Assembly (NCBI RefSeq): GCF_023736115.1
Contig: NZ_JAKQZC010000001.1
Span: forward strand, 372,001-436,000
Direction: 5' to 3'
Origin: Salinicola avicenniae
Lineage (GTDB): Bacteria > Pseudomonadota > Gammaproteobacteria > Pseudomonadales > Halomonadaceae
Length of the DNA: 64,000 nucleotides
Position 1 is the stretch's first letter. Each line of letters starts with the position of its first letter. The position numbers were made by a program, and so were the translations under genes. The notes under the pieces were generated by a model. It searched no databases. It worked only from the letters and a program-made list of their open reading frames with translations, and had not been told where the DNA came from. Shown piece by piece: positions 18,862 to 27,301 of this stretch.

Positions 18862-20025
18862 TCAGCCTTCCCGCGCCAGCCCCTGCGCCAACGTCGCCAG
18901 GCGCCCGGGCTGCAGCGCATCCTCGAGCGCGCTGATGCGCAGCACGTGGCCCAGTGCCGGATGGGCCGGGCGGTGGATCAGCGTGCCCTCATCCAGCAGC
19001 GCCTGGTGAATGGCGGCGGCCTGTGCGGCGCGGGGCAGACGCAGGCAGACGAAGTTGGTGGTGCTGGGCAGCACCGCCGCGCCCTGCTCGCGTAGCCAGT
19101 CGGCGAGCGCTTCGCGACGGGCGATGACCGCCGCGACGTGCCCGCGGGTCTCGTCGGGATGGGCAAGCACGGTGTCGGCCGCAGCGAGTGCCAGCGATGA
19201 GACGGCGTAGTGAATCCTCACCTTCATCAACATGGCCAGGGTCTCTGGCGTGGCGATGGCGTAGCCCACGCGCAGCCCGGCGAGGCCGTGTGCTTTGGAA
19301 AAGGTGCGCAGGCGGATGATGCCGGCCCAGGCCGGATTGGCCTCGGGGGACCAGGCATCTTCGCGGAAATCGTGATAGGCCTCGTCGAGTACCAGCGTGC
19401 AGCCGGCGGGAAGGGCATCGCGCAGTGCCAGTACGTCGGCGTCGGCGTGTAGATAGCCGGTCGGGTTGTCCGGGTTGGCGAGATAGACCACGCGAGCGCC
19501 CTCGCGATGCGCGGCACCGGCCAGTGCCGAGAGATCCGGCGCCAGCGTTTGCGTGCTGTCGGCGTAGGCCACTTCAATCTCGCGGCAGCCCGCGCCACGT
19601 ACGAAATAACTCCAGGTCGGATAGGTGCCGGCACTGGTGATGACCGGACTGCCCTCGTCGCAGAGCGCCCGCAGCGCGAGCGCCATCAGGCTGTCGGCGC
19701 CGGCATCGACGAGTAGCTGCTCGGGAGAGAGGCCCAGGCGCTCGGCGAGTCGGTGGCGCAGCGACCATGCCTCGGCGTCGCCATAGGTTCGCGCCAGATC
19801 GGCGAGCGCATCGCCGAAACGGGCACGCAGGGCGCGATGCGGCATGTCCAGCCCTTCGTTGGAACCGATACGGTGGGGCAGGGCGTGGCCGAGACGGCGC
19901 TCCAGCGCCTCGAGGCCGGGGAAGGGATTGTATGGGCCATCCTGCTGTTCGAGATGGCGGGCGAAGCGGGGCATGGGCGTCTCGTTGTCGGCGGTGAATG
20001 GATCAGGTCGCGGGTCAAGTGGCAT
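18862..20025 (-). CDS. Class I/II pyridoxal-phosphate aminotransferase (HisC-like)
   Basis: A 387-residue fold-type I enzyme. PLP motifs are complete: NPDNPTG (184-190), the DEAYHDF segment with Asp214 and Tyr217, catalytic Lys244 in TFSKAHGLAGLRVGYA, and a substrate arginine near the C-terminus in HVLRIS. It resembles histidinol-phosphate and broad aromatic/threonine-phosphate aminotransferases. No his genes are nearby, so the substrate is open. Two starts are possible, ATG at 20025 and ATG at 19974, both with weak ribosome-binding sites. The extra 17 residues of the longer form are poorly structured. The gene ends two bases from comM on the opposite strand. Confidence 0.85.
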   Translation of the reverse strand: MPLDPRPDPFTADNETPMPRFARHLEQQDGPYNPFPGLEALERRLGHALPHRIGSNEGLDMPHRALRARFGDALADLARTYGDAEAWSLRHRLAERLGLSPEQLLVDAGADSLMALALRALCDEGSPVITSAGTYPTWSYFVRGAGCREIEVAYADSTQTLAPDLSALAGAAHREGARVVYLANPDNPTGYLHADADVLALRDALPAGCTLVLDEAYHDFREDAWSPEANPAWAGIIRLRTFSKAHGLAGLRVGYAIATPETLAMLMKVRIHYAVSSLALAAADTVLAHPDETRGHVAAVIARREALADWLREQGAAVLPSTTNFVCLRLPRAAQAAAIHQALLDEGTLIHRPAHPALGHVLRISALEDALQPGRLATLAQGLAREG

Positions 20026-20065
20026 CAACGGGCCGGGCGGTGCCCTTCTCGATGCGCCGAGGTGT

Positions 20066-20563
20066 TTACGGCGCGGCGCCGTCAGGCAGCGCGTCCAGGT
20101 CGACCGCCCCGCTGGCCTGCCACTGCCAGTGGGCCGTGCCGTTCGTCGGGCGCGAGAGGTCGAGCTGCAGGCGGTAGGGCTGCAGTGTGCGGTCGCTCAG
20201 GCGCAGCGGCGGCGCCGGCGCGTTCAAGCTGATCTGTAGTAGCCACTGGTCGCTGTCGCCGATGTCGATGGCCTGTGGCGCCCAGTCGAGCACGAGCGGT
20301 GCCTCGGCAGTCGCGAGCAGAGCCCGGCCCAGCGCTTCGTTGAGCGCCTCGGGCGTGATCGGTAGCGGGGCGTCGACCTCGGCCGGGCGCATCAGCAGCG
20401 TGATCTGCGGCGTGCGTTCGGCGGGCCAGGGCGGTTGCTCGAGCAGACCGGAAGCGGCTTTGCCTGCCAGGCCTCCGAGGGCCTGACGCGAATCCGGCGC
20501 TGGCGTCGTCAGCCCGGCGCAGCCGGCGAGCGTCAGCAGGAGCGCAAGCGCCAGCGGCTTCAT
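20066..20563 (-). CDS. Hypothetical outer-membrane or inner-membrane lipoprotein
   Basis: A 165-residue protein with a textbook lipoprotein signal: hydrophobic LALALLLTLAGC with the acylated cysteine at residue 15. The mature part has an Ala/Pro-rich spacer and then a beta-rich domain of about 110 residues with no motif I recognise. Its start codon overlaps the stop of the upstream alpha/beta hydrolase (ATGA), so the two are translated together. The residue after the cysteine is alanine, which gives no inner-membrane retention signal, so an outer-membrane location is likely. The function is unknown. Confidence 0.75.
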   Translation of the reverse strand: MKPLALALLLTLAGCAGLTTPAPDSRQALGGLAGKAASGLLEQPPWPAERTPQITLLMRPAEVDAPLPITPEALNEALGRALLATAEAPLVLDWAPQAIDIGDSDQWLLQISLNAPAPPLRLSDRTLQPYRLQLDLSRPTNGTAHWQWQASGAVDLDALPDGAAP

Positions 20564-21555
20564 GAGGGTAGACGCTCCTCATCGACCAGAGGCCTCGCCT
20601 GGTAGACCAGGAAATCGTCGAGTGACGTGAAGAGCGCTTCGCGAATCTCGGGCGACTCGTTGACCAGGTGATGACGTGCCTCGGCGTGGCGCACGATGCG
20701 GGCCTGTGGAAACTTGCGCTTGAGCGCCTTGAGATTCCAGCTCCAGTCCACCGTGAGATCCTGCTCGCCCTGCAGGATCAGTACCGGCAGCTCGCTCGGT
20801 GGCCGCTTCAGTAGCGTCGGCATCCAGCGGCGCATGGCACTTACCCAGGTCAATGCCAGGTGGTTGTCCTGCAGCGGGTCGTGCAGACGCAGGAAGTCGG
20901 CGAAATCGAGATCGGTCGTGTTGGCCCGATACTTTCGGGGAATGGTGGTCACGAACGGACTGGCGATACGGTGGAGCCAACGGGATTGATTCCAGCCCCA
21001 GGGCCGTACCAGCGGTGCCAGCAGTATCAGCCCCTGCCACGGCGCCTGCTCGCCGCGGGTGAGAGCGTCGGTGGCGATGATCGAAGCTCCGGTGCTCTGG
21101 CCTGTCGCGAGCCACGGGCCGGGGGCCAGGTCACTGTCGACCAGGTGGTGCTCGACGGCGTTGAAGCAGGTCACGTAGTCGGTGAAATCGTCGATCGTGG
21201 CGCGCTCGCCGCTGGAAAGCCCGTGACCGGGCAGATCCCACAGGACGACCTGCCAGTCCCGTGCCAGCAGACGCTCGAGCAGATGTCCGTAGAGTCCCAA
21301 GTGATCGAAATAGCCATGCACCACGAAGACAGTGCCGCGCGGGCGTGCCGGCGCCCAGACCTGGGTCCATAGGTCGAAGCGCTTGCCAGCGTCGCCGTCG
21401 GCCTGCAGGAAGCCGGCATGCAGCGTGAGCGAGGGGTCCGCCTCGAGCAGGCGTGCCAGTCGATAGTGGCGCAGATAGTCGCCCAATGGCGAATCGGCGG
21501 GTGTCTCGATACGCTGGAGCGGGCCGGTAGCCTTCAATGGCGAAAAGTCGAGCAT
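20560..21555 (-). CDS. Alpha/beta hydrolase (serine aminopeptidase/monoacylglycerol lipase-like)
   Basis: A 331-residue alpha/beta-hydrolase-fold protein. The oxyanion-hole region is FVVHGYFDHLGLYGHL and the nucleophile elbow is GQSTG. The catalytic aspartate is probably in LQGEQDLTVD and the histidine in AEARHHLVNES. It most resembles the Hydrolase_4 group of lysophospholipase/monoacylglycerol-lipase-like enzymes. The GQSTG elbow differs from the common GHSMG. No signal peptide is present, so the enzyme is cytosolic or peripherally membrane-bound. AGGAG lies eight bases before the ATG at 21555. It is coupled to the downstream lipoprotein gene. The natural substrate is unknown. Confidence 0.85.
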   Translation of the reverse strand: MLDFSPLKATGPLQRIETPADSPLGDYLRHYRLARLLEADPSLTLHAGFLQADGDAGKRFDLWTQVWAPARPRGTVFVVHGYFDHLGLYGHLLERLLARDWQVVLWDLPGHGLSSGERATIDDFTDYVTCFNAVEHHLVDSDLAPGPWLATGQSTGASIIATDALTRGEQAPWQGLILLAPLVRPWGWNQSRWLHRIASPFVTTIPRKYRANTTDLDFADFLRLHDPLQDNHLALTWVSAMRRWMPTLLKRPPSELPVLILQGEQDLTVDWSWNLKALKRKFPQARIVRHAEARHHLVNESPEIREALFTSLDDFLVYQARPLVDEERLPS

Positions 21556-21696
21556 GCGTGCATCTCCTAATTGGCCCATGCTACTCGTCGTGCTGCCGCG
21601 ACACCATGATCCCGACTGAGTGGTGTGGCGCCGGGGTGAACGAAGGTCGAACGAGACAAGCGGCAGCGGCAGGGATACCATGTGGGAAGCCATTCA

Positions 21697-21711
21697 TGGA
21701 AATGATTTCCA
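21697..21711. promoter_or_regulatory. IclR-type operator upstream of malate synthase G
   Basis: TGGAAATGATTTCCA is an exact match to the palindromic IclR consensus TGGAAATNATTTCCA known from E. coli aceBAK, and the palindrome extends by one more pair on each side. It is centred 74 bases upstream of the glcB start codon, in the likely promoter region. This predicts repression by an IclR-family protein, relieved by glyoxylate or a related ligand. Confidence 0.75.
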
Positions 21712-21777
21712 TAAACGCGCGAACCGTTCATGATCTATCGCGCTGCCCCCAACGACAGGCCGTTTCCGGAGGCTGAC

Positions 21778-23946
21778 ATGACCCAACGTACCGTTCACCA
21801 CCGCCTGCAGGTCGCGGACGCGCTCGAGTGTTTTCTGATCGACGAGGCGCTGCCGAATGCCGGCATCGATGCCGAGACGTTCTGGGCCGGTTTCGACGCG
21901 CTCGTTCACGATCTCGCGCCGCGCAACCGCGAACTGCTGGTCGAACGCGAGCGGCTGCAGGCCAAACTCGACGAGTGGCATCGGGACCATCCGGGCCCCG
22001 TCGAGGATATGGCGGCTTATCGTGCCTTTCTCAAGGAGATCGGCTATCTGGCCGATCCGCCGGTGCATGTCGAGACCACCACCGCCAATGTCGACGCCGA
22101 GATTGCCCGTCAGGCGGGTCCGCAGCTTGTCGTGCCGGTCAACAATGCGCGCTACGCGCTGAATGCCGCCAACGCGCGTTGGGGCAGCCTCTACGATGCG
22201 CTCTACGGCACCGACGTCATTGCCGAGGATGACGGGGCCGAGAAAGGCGGTGACTACAACCCCCGGCGTGGCGAGAAGGTCATCGCCTATGCACGCAATG
22301 TGCTCGATATGGCCGTGCCGCTGGCGATCGCCTCGCATCGCGATGCCGTCGGCTATCTGATCCGCGACGGTCATCTCACCGTCAAGCTCGAGGGAGGGCG
22401 CGAGACCGGGTTGAAGAACCCCGGCCAGTTCGTCGGCTACCTTGGCGAGGCGACAGCGCCCAGCGCCGTGCTGTTGGTCAATCACGGCCTGCACCTGGAG
22501 CTGCAGATCGATGCCGAGCATCCGATCGGTCAGCAGGACCCGGCCGGGGTCAAGGACCTGCTGATGGAAGCCGCGGTGACCACGATCATGGACTGCGAAG
22601 ATTCGGTGGCGGCGGTGGACGCCGAGGATAAGGCCCAGGTCTACCGCAACTGGCTGGGCCTGATGAAGGGCGATCTGGAAGAGCGCTTCGACAAGGGCGG
22701 CAAGACCGTCACGCGGCGGCTTAATCCGGATCGCGACTATACCCTGCCGAACGGCGAGTCGCTGACGCTGCCCGGGCGTTCGCTGATGTTCGTGCGCAAC
22801 GTCGGCCACCTGATGACCACGCCGGCCGTGCTCGATGGCGACGGCAACGAGATTCCCGAAGGCATGCTGGACGCAGTGGTGACGTCGCTGATTGCGCTGC
22901 ACGACCTGCAGCGCGAGCGCGGCAACTCCCGCGCCGGGTCGATCTACATCGTCAAGCCGAAGATGCATGGCCCCGACGAAGTGGCGTTCGCCGATACGCT
23001 GTTCGGGCGCGTCGAGCAGATGCTGGCGCTGCCGGCTAACACGCTGAAAATGGGCATCATGGACGAGGAGCGGCGCACTTCGGTCAATCTCAAGGCATGC
23101 ATCGCCGCCGCCGCCTCGCGCGTGGCCTTCATCAACACCGGGTTCCTCGATCGCACCGGCGATGAGATGCACACCGCCATGAACGCCGGGCCGATGCTGC
23201 GCAAGGGCGACATGAAGGGCAGCCGCTGGATTGCCGCCTACGAGCGCAGCAACGTGCAGATCGGTCTGGCCTGCGGCCTGCGCGGGCGGGCCCAGATCGG
23301 CAAGGGCATGTGGGCAATGCCGGATCTGATGGCGGCGATGCTCGAGCAGAAGGTGGGGCATCCCAAAGCGGGGGCCAACACCGCTTGGGTGCCGTCGCCG
23401 ACGGCGGCCGTGCTGCATGCGTTGCACTATCACCAGATCGACGTGCATGCGATCCAGCGCGAGCTGGAGCAGCAGGGCGAGAGCGACCTGCTCGATGACC
23501 TGCTGACGGTACCGGTGGATCCCGACGCCGACTGGGATGCCGACGCGATCCAGCAGGAGCTGGACAACAACTGCCAGGGCATCCTCGGCTATGTGGTGCG
23601 CTGGGTAGAACACGGCGTTGGTTGTTCCAAAGTGCCGGACATTCACGATGTCGGCTTGATGGAAGACCGTGCCACGCTGAGGATCTCCAGCCAGCATATC
23701 GCCAACTGGCTACACCATGGCATCGTCGACGAGGCGCAGGTGCGCGAGACGCTGGAACGCATGGCCAAGGTGGTCGATGCGCAGAACGCGCAGGATCCAG
23801 ACTACACGCCGATGACCTCGCACCTGAGCGAGTCGACCGCCTTTCAGGCCGCCTCCGATCTAATCTTCAAGGGACGCGAGCAGCCGGCCGGCTACACAGA
23901 GCCGCTGCTGCATCACTGGCGGGCGGTGGACAAGGCGCGCGGCTGA
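21778..23946 (+). CDS. glcB: Malate synthase G
   Basis: A 722-residue monomeric enzyme that joins glyoxylate and acetyl-CoA to make malate, needed for growth on acetate, glycolate and similar two-carbon sources. Length fits isoform G (about 720). Key regions include the [17 protein letters not shown] segment with the Mg-binding acidic residues, the [18 protein letters not shown] motif, and the conserved C-terminal region with [25 protein letters not shown] lies before the ATG at 21778. An upstream in-frame ATG at 21730 lacks this support. No isocitrate lyase or glycolate oxidase gene is in the window. The exact IclR-type palindrome upstream gives a concrete regulatory prediction. Confidence 0.96.
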   Translation: MTQRTVHHRLQVADALECFLIDEALPNAGIDAETFWAGFDALVHDLAPRNRELLVERERLQAKLDEWHRDHPGPVEDMAAYRAFLKEIGYLADPPVHVETTTANVDAEIARQAGPQLVVPVNNARYALNAANARWGSLYDALYGTDVIAEDDGAEKGGDYNPRRGEKVIAYARNVLDMAVPLAIASHRDAVGYLIRDGHLTVKLEGGRETGLKNPGQFVGYLGEATAPSAVLLVNHGLHLELQIDAEHPIGQQDPAGVKDLLMEAAVTTIMDCEDSVAAVDAEDKAQVYRNWLGLMKGDLEERFDKGGKTVTRRLNPDRDYTLPNGESLTLPGRSLMFVRNVGHLMTTPAVLDGDGNEIPEGMLDAVVTSLIALHDLQRERGNSRAGSIYIVKPKMHGPDEVAFADTLFGRVEQMLALPANTLKMGIMDEERRTSVNLKACIAAAASRVAFINTGFLDRTGDEMHTAMNAGPMLRKGDMKGSRWIAAYERSNVQIGLACGLRGRAQIGKGMWAMPDLMAAMLEQKVGHPKAGANTAWVPSPTAAVLHALHYHQIDVHAIQRELEQQGESDLLDDLLTVPVDPDADWDADAIQQELDNNCQGILGYVVRWVEHGVGCSKVPDIHDVGLMEDRATLRISSQHIANWLHHGIVDEAQVRETLERMAKVVDAQNAQDPDYTPMTSHLSESTAFQAASDLIFKGREQPAGYTEPLLHHWRAVDKARG

Positions 23947-24003
23947 CTCGGGGGCACCAGTGACGATCCGACCGGCATCTCTCGTTGCGGGTCGGGTCGC
24001 GCA

Positions 24004-24034
24004 GGCTGTCTTCCCGGACCGGCTGTCTTCCCGG
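24004..24034. repeat. Two direct copies of a 14-base word downstream of glcB
   Basis: GGCTGTCTTCCCGG occurs at 24004-24017 and again at 24021-24034, with a period of 17 bases. It lies about 60 bases after the glcB stop codon and has no clear role. Confidence 0.5.
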
Positions 24035-24117
24035 CTAAGAGAGAAACGACGGCGGTGGCAGGGGAGCGAATATCGGTCCCTGCCCGACGTGACCAAGCGG
24101 GCGTAACAAACGGGCAT

Positions 24118-24157
24118 AAAAAAAGAGAGCCAGGCGTGCACGCCGGGTCTCCCTCTT
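24118..24157 (-). terminator. Intrinsic terminator on the minus strand, no protein gene upstream of it
   Basis: Leftward, a stem built around the palindrome GGCGTGCACGCC with GAGA/TCTC flanks (one mismatch and one bulge) is followed by seven T at 24118-24124. No minus-strand coding gene ends nearby, so it most likely terminates the candidate RNA. Confidence 0.65.
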
Positions 24158-24306
24158 GGTCAGCTAGGCCAGAAGTGCTGAACTCCTACGGTCATCGCGA
24201 TCCGTATGTCCCTGGCGGCAGTCGTCCTGACTGCGATCCTTGCCAATCCCCATTCCTTGGGGATTGGCCCTCACCGTACGCGCTATGACGCACTATGGAT
24301 AGCACT
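24118..24306 (-). ncRNA. Candidate CsrB/RsmZ-type regulatory RNA that would sequester CsrA/RsmA
   Basis: The inferred transcript is about 189 nt. Hairpin A (24242-24268) has an 11-bp perfect stem with loop AGGAA. Hairpin B (24218-24234) has a 6-bp stem with loop AGGAC. AGGA or ANGGA in a hairpin loop is the known CsrA/RsmA recognition element. About eight GGA triplets occur in all, including AAGGATC, AGGGACA, ACGGATC and TAGGAGT. A TATACT -10 box (minus strand, 24313-24318) lies just upstream and an intrinsic terminator ends the RNA. The -35 region is poor, as expected for an activator-dependent gene. I saw no TGTAAG-N6-CTTACA GacA box upstream. The family assignment is an inference from structure alone. 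Confidence 0.5.
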
Positions 24307-24499
24307 TTCCAAAGTATATTTCGTGTATGGCAGCGAGCTGTTGCGTCGTTCGATGCCGGGTAGCCAACCCTATCGCCCCGATGGTTGGAGAAACCACTCC
24401 TGTGACGCGGTAGCGGGCTTGGGCTATCTTGGCGGCAGGGCCCGCCTTCCGTCTACGCCGAGGCCGACCTTCATCGTATCGCCAGGAGAGAGACGTCCG

Positions 24500-24916
24500 A
24501 TGACCGTCATGACCGCCGCCGAGATCGAGGACTTCCTCGACGATGTCTTTCCCCAGCGCCAGGGCACCATCGAAGCCGTCGATCACATGCGTGCCACCAT
24601 GAGTCTGGCGATCGAGGACGAGCACCTACGCCCGGGGGCCAGCGTCTCCGGCCCCTCGATGGTGAACCTGGCGGACGTCGCGCTCTACGTCGCGATCCTG
24701 GCGCAGATCGGTCCCGAGCCGATGGCGGTCACCAGCAACTTCAACTGCCATTTCCTGCGCCGCGCCCGCGGTGACCGCGATCTGATCGCCAACGCACGTC
24801 TGCTCAAGCTGGGTCGCCGGCTGGCGGTCGGCGAGGTGCAGCTCTTCTCCACCGGGGACAACGAGCCGGTGGCGCTGGTCACCGCGACCTATGTGCTACC
24901 CGATCGCGACGATTGA
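24500..24916 (+). CDS. PaaI/YiiD-type hot-dog thioesterase family protein
   Basis: A 138-residue single hot-dog-fold protein. The central-helix segment PGASVSGPSMVNLADVALYV (56-75) is the usual PaaI-family active-site region, followed by strands TSNFNCHFLRRA and ANARLLKLGRRLAVGEVQLF. Family members hydrolyse acyl-CoA or aryl-CoA esters, but the substrate is not predictable here and no phenylacetate genes are nearby. AGGAGAG precedes the ATG at 24500. The frame remains open for about 100 codons upstream, but that region is the structured non-coding interval, so the downstream ATG was chosen. Confidence 0.82.
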   Translation: MTVMTAAEIEDFLDDVFPQRQGTIEAVDHMRATMSLAIEDEHLRPGASVSGPSMVNLADVALYVAILAQIGPEPMAVTSNFNCHFLRRARGDRDLIANARLLKLGRRLAVGEVQLFSTGDNEPVALVTATYVLPDRDD

Positions 24917-24944
24917 ACCCTCGATCACGGAAGCCTGCGAGCCT

Positions 24945-25334
24945 TCATGACGCGGCGGCCGGCCGCTGACGCCAGGCGCACCAGGCCAGCATCAGCCAGC
25001 CCGCCATCAGCAGCAGCCCACCGAACGGCGTAACGATGCCCAGCGGGCGAATGCCGCTCAGCACCAGCAGATAGAGCGAACCACTGAAGAGCACGATCCC
25101 CGCGAACCACAGGCTGACGACCAGCCTCTGTCCCCGCAGCGCGCGCTGTTGCTGCCACGCCAGGACCCCCATGATCGCCAGGGTATGCCAGGCCTGATAA
25201 CGCACGCCGGTGCGAAACACCTCTAGCTCGTGTGGGGCCAGCGTCGGCCCCAGGGCGTGCGCGCCAAAGGCGCCGGCTGCCACAACGATGAATCCACTCA
25301 ACGCGGCCAGTGTCCAGGCCCACTTTTGGTGCAT
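24945..25334 (-). CDS. DUF423 family membrane protein (YgdD-like)
   Basis: A 129-residue inner-membrane protein with about four helices. It carries the DUF423 pattern: AGAFGAHAL near residues 20-28, then YQAWHTLAI, SGSLYLLVLSGIRPLG and TPFGGLLLMAGW. The family is broadly conserved and its function is unknown. A few helices end in conserved glycines and histidines that may be functional. GGGAGG seven bases before the ATG gives a firm start. It is convergent with the thioesterase gene with only 28 bases between the stops, where no terminator is visible. Confidence 0.88.
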   Translation of the reverse strand: MHQKWAWTLAALSGFIVVAAGAFGAHALGPTLAPHELEVFRTGVRYQAWHTLAIMGVLAWQQQRALRGQRLVVSLWFAGIVLFSGSLYLLVLSGIRPLGIVTPFGGLLLMAGWLMLAWCAWRQRPAAAS

Positions 25335-25505
25335 ACCGTGCCTCCCGGTAGACGATTATGCTGTTTTTTCGCGGCAGCGGCCGGTCAATCCCCGGCCTCG
25401 CGTGGCGCGTCTCGGAATTGACGCCCGCCAGTCTAGCGCGTAAAAACCGCTCCGGCAGCCGCCCTGGCGTCTGCGCCGTCATCGTTCTCCATAAGGATCT
25501 CCGAA

Positions 25506-26981
25506 ATGGAATTCATCACTACTCTGCGCGACGCGGCCTATGCCGTCATGACGCCAGTCAGCGACTTCGTCTGGGGCTACATCCTGCTCTATCTGTTGCT
25601 GGGTGCTGGCCTGCTGTTCACCGTGATCACCGGTTTCATGCAGTTTCGCCTGTTTGGCCACATGGCCCGGGTGACTTTCACCAGCCGCGGTTCCGGCAAC
25701 GGCGTCAGCGGTTTTCAGGCCTTTGCAACATCGCTGGCGGCGCGCGTCGGTACCGGCAATCTGGCCGGTGTAGCCCTGGCGCTGTGGGTCGGTGGTCCGG
25801 GCGCGATCTTCTGGATGTGGATGACCGCACTGGTCGGTTTCGCGACCTCGTTCATCGAATCGACGCTGGCGCAGACCTACAAGAAGCGCAATGAGGACGG
25901 CGTCTATCGCGGCGGTCCGGCCTACTACATCGAGCGGGCACTGGGGCAGCGCTGGATGAGCGCGCTGTTCGCGATCTTTCTGCTGATCGCCTACGGCCTC
26001 GCTTTCAACGGCGCCCAGTCCAACACCATCGCCCAAGGCATGCAGAAAGCCTTCGAGATTCCCAACTGGATGACCGGCGTCGCCCTGGTCCTGCTCTCGG
26101 CACTGGTGATCTATGGTGGACTCAAGTCGATTGCGCGGACGGCCGAGAAGATCGTGCCGATCATGGCGATCGGTTACTTCCTCGTCGCCCTGTGGGTGCT
26201 GCTGGCGAACCTGAGCGAAGTACCGGCGATGCTGGCGCTAATCGTCAAGAGTGCATTCGGCTACGGCCCCGCGGTGGGCGGCGCGGTCGGCTACACGATC
26301 AAGATCGCGATGGAGAACGGCATCAAGCGCGGGCTCTTCTCGAACGAGGCGGGCATGGGCTCGGCACCCAACGCCGCTGCCCAAGCCGACGTGAAACACC
26401 CTGCGGCCCAAGGCCTGGTACAGTCCTTCGGCGTGTTCATCGATACGTTGGTGATCTGCAGCTGTACCGCCGTGGTGATCCTGCTGTCGGGCGTCTACGA
26501 GACGCTGATGAGCACCTCGCCGGGCCAGGAGATCGTCGGGATCCAGCTGACCCAGGACGCGATGGTCGACCACCTCGGCAGCTTCGGTGAGATTTTCATC
26601 GCGGTCGCCATCTTCCTGTTCGCGTTTACCTCAATCATCGCCAACTTCTCCTACTCGCAGATCAACATCGAGTATCTGTTCCAGCGCCATGCCAAGCTGG
26701 CGGTGGGGGTGCTGCGCATCGCGGTGCTGGCGATGGTGATGATCGGTTCGGTGGCGCAGCTGCAGTTCGTCTGGGACTTCGCCGATCTGGCCATGGGGCT
26801 GATGGCGACGACTAACCTGATCGCGATCCTGCTGCTCTGCCCGATCGCCCTGCGTGTGCTGCGCGACTACGAGCGCCAGCGCCGAGAGGGTGTGCGCGAG
26901 CCAACCTTCGATCCGCAGCGTGTGCTCAAGCGGCCCGAGCAGGTCGATGCCGATGTCTGGCCGCGGCGTGACGATGCCTGA
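25506..26981 (+). CDS. Alanine/glycine:cation symporter family (AGCS) transporter
   Basis: A 491-residue sodium-coupled amino-acid symporter with about ten helices. Family signatures include the N-terminal SDFVWGYILLYLLLGAGL, ARVGTGNLAGVALALWVGGP, the AGCS signature GAIFWMWMTALVGFATSFIE, and NEAGMGSAPNAAA. It should import alanine or glycine with Na+, which suits a halophile. AAGGA lies upstream of the ATG. The 170-base leader contains no glycine-riboswitch features that I can recognise. The gene stands alone: thiS follows after 89 bases and is probably a separate unit. Confidence 0.93.
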   Translation: MEFITTLRDAAYAVMTPVSDFVWGYILLYLLLGAGLLFTVITGFMQFRLFGHMARVTFTSRGSGNGVSGFQAFATSLAARVGTGNLAGVALALWVGGPGAIFWMWMTALVGFATSFIESTLAQTYKKRNEDGVYRGGPAYYIERALGQRWMSALFAIFLLIAYGLAFNGAQSNTIAQGMQKAFEIPNWMTGVALVLLSALVIYGGLKSIARTAEKIVPIMAIGYFLVALWVLLANLSEVPAMLALIVKSAFGYGPAVGGAVGYTIKIAMENGIKRGLFSNEAGMGSAPNAAAQADVKHPAAQGLVQSFGVFIDTLVICSCTAVVILLSGVYETLMSTSPGQEIVGIQLTQDAMVDHLGSFGEIFIAVAIFLFAFTSIIANFSYSQINIEYLFQRHAKLAVGVLRIAVLAMVMIGSVAQLQFVWDFADLAMGLMATTNLIAILLLCPIALRVLRDYERQRREGVREPTFDPQRVLKRPEQVDADVWPRRDDA

Positions 26982-27070
26982 ACCGCGCGCGAACTTGATT
27001 GGCGTGGATGCCTGACACGCCGCAAAGCGCTACAATGCGGCCGCTCGAATTCGCCCTTCGGGAGACCGTC

Positions 27071-27271
27071 ATGCAGATCCAGCTCAATGGTGAATCCCGC
27101 CGCCTCGACGGCGACTCGACCCTCGCGCAGTTGATCGAGACGCTCGGCCTGGCCGGGCGTCGCGTCGCCATCGAGGTCAACGAGGAGATCGTGCCGCGCA
27201 GCCAGCACGCGCAGACGCAGCTGGCCGAAGGTGACCGCGTGGAGATCGTGCACGCCATCGGTGGCGGCTGA
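27071..27271 (+). CDS. thiS: Sulfur carrier protein ThiS
   Basis: A 66-residue ubiquitin-fold protein ending IGGG. The terminal Gly-Gly is adenylated and then carries sulfur as a thiocarboxylate for thiazole formation in thiamine synthesis. The body (MQIQLNGESRRLDGDSTLAQ, then RRVAIEVNEEIVPRSQHAQT) fits the family. It lies 30 bases ahead of thiG, which uses it directly. The ATG at 27071 follows GGGAG. The short leader has no room for a TPP riboswitch. ThiF, which adenylates ThiS, is not in the window. Confidence 0.94.
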   Translation: MQIQLNGESRRLDGDSTLAQLIETLGLAGRRVAIEVNEEIVPRSQHAQTQLAEGDRVEIVHAIGGG

Positions 27272-27301
27272 TCGCCGCCACGCTCATTGAAGGAGTGACG
27301 C

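Larger units (their letters stand above)
23947..24499. other. 553-base non-coding interval between glcB and the thioesterase gene
   Basis: No convincing coding frame is present on either strand. The left third holds a short direct repeat. The centre (24118-24306) is a highly structured stretch that reads on the minus strand as a candidate regulatory RNA with its own terminator. The right part (24307-24499) holds the RNA's inferred promoter and, on the plus strand, the thioesterase leader with AGGAGAG before its ATG. Confidence 0.6.

Noticed and set aside
21694-23697. A 667-codon open frame antisense to malate synthase G
   Set aside because: High-GC genes commonly give long antisense frames. 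It has no family motif and the sense strand encodes a complete glcB.
24320-24520. GacA upstream activating sequence for the CsrB-like candidate
   Set aside because: No TGTAAG-N6-CTTACA-like palindrome was seen, so GacA control is not claimed.
26982-27070. Possible TPP riboswitch before thiS, also checked upstream of thiD
   Set aside because: The thiS leader is under 90 bases and no thi-box-like sequence or CTGAGA element was seen in either leader.
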